Assembly: GCA_002342205.1 (NCBI GenBank)
Contig: DDPN01000160.1
Location: forward strand, 1 to 6,874
DNA length: 6,874 nucleotides
Source of the DNA: Chitinophagaceae bacterium UBA2467
GTDB lineage: Bacteria; Bacteroidota; Bacteroidia; Chitinophagales; Chitinophagaceae
Direction of reading: 5' to 3'
Positions 6,860-6,874 of the stretch are shown piece after piece. How positions within the stretch are numbered: position 1 is the first letter of the stretch; each line of letters opens with the position of its first letter. The position numbers were made by a program, and so were the translations under genes. Below the pieces are notes generated by a model. The model saw only the letters and a program-made list of their open reading frames with translations. It was not told the origin of the DNA and made no database searches.

Positions 6860-6874
6860 GGTGGCTATAGCTCA
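6860..6874 (+). tRNA. tRNA-His, 5' end only (partial)
   Basis: The last bases, GGTGGCTATAGCTCA, read as the start of a tRNA: G(-1), the seven-base acceptor strand GTGGCTA (6861-6867), U8-A9, the D-stem strand GCTC (6870-6873) and A14. From memory they equal the 5' end of E. coli tRNA-His, including the encoded extra G(-1) that marks histidine tRNAs. The anticodon is outside the window, so the amino acid is inferred from the acceptor sequence; another tRNA sharing this end is possible. A promoter-like box 35 bases upstream supports a gene start here. Confidence 0.6.

Noticed and set aside
1..6874. A defence, mobile or otherwise novel multi-gene system.
   Set aside because: All five protein genes belong to well-known housekeeping families, spacers are short, and no transposase, integrase, direct-repeat array or unrecognised gene was seen.

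Overview
The window reads as ordinary chromosomal DNA from a member of the Bacteroidota, most likely near the Chitinophagaceae. Three things suggest this: the protein styles (a two-CBS-domain PLP lyase, an FbaA-type aldolase and a long Prc with a helical N-terminal domain), the absence of clear Shine-Dalgarno sequences before every gene, and three exact matches to the Bacteroidota -7 promoter element TAnnTTTG just upstream of genes. The DNA is moderately AT-rich. No mobile element, CRISPR array, rRNA or phage gene is visible. Taxonomy is inferred from remembered family features, not from a search.

Layout. From the left edge to 550, on the minus strand, lies the N-terminal part (183 codons) of a BadF/BadG/BcrA/BcrD-type sugar kinase, probably an N-acetylglucosamine kinase; its C-terminus is outside the window. 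A 59-bp divergent spacer with a perfect 7+7 dyad separates it from a plus-strand run of three genes: a membrane-anchored S41 (CtpA-like) serine protease (610-2124), a cystathionine beta-synthase-type PLP enzyme with a C-terminal CBS-domain pair (2136-3497), and class II fructose-bisphosphate aldolase (3531-4598). The first two are 11 bp apart and probably cotranscribed; the aldolase has its own candidate promoter. Convergent to them, ending 11 bp after the aldolase, is a minus-strand Prc/tail-specific protease (4610-6730). The last 15 bases are the 5' end of a plus-strand tRNA, best matched to tRNA-His, with a candidate promoter in front.

Functionally the genes do not form one pathway. They cover amino-sugar phosphorylation, envelope proteolysis (twice, by two different S41 subclasses), sulfur amino-acid metabolism, glycolysis/gluconeogenesis and translation. 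I found no convincing undescribed system. The most useful observations concern start sites: two upstream TTG codons that could be taken as starts (3513 on plus, 6769 on minus) are the last three bases of TAnnTTTG promoter boxes, so the downstream ATG codons are the likelier starts.
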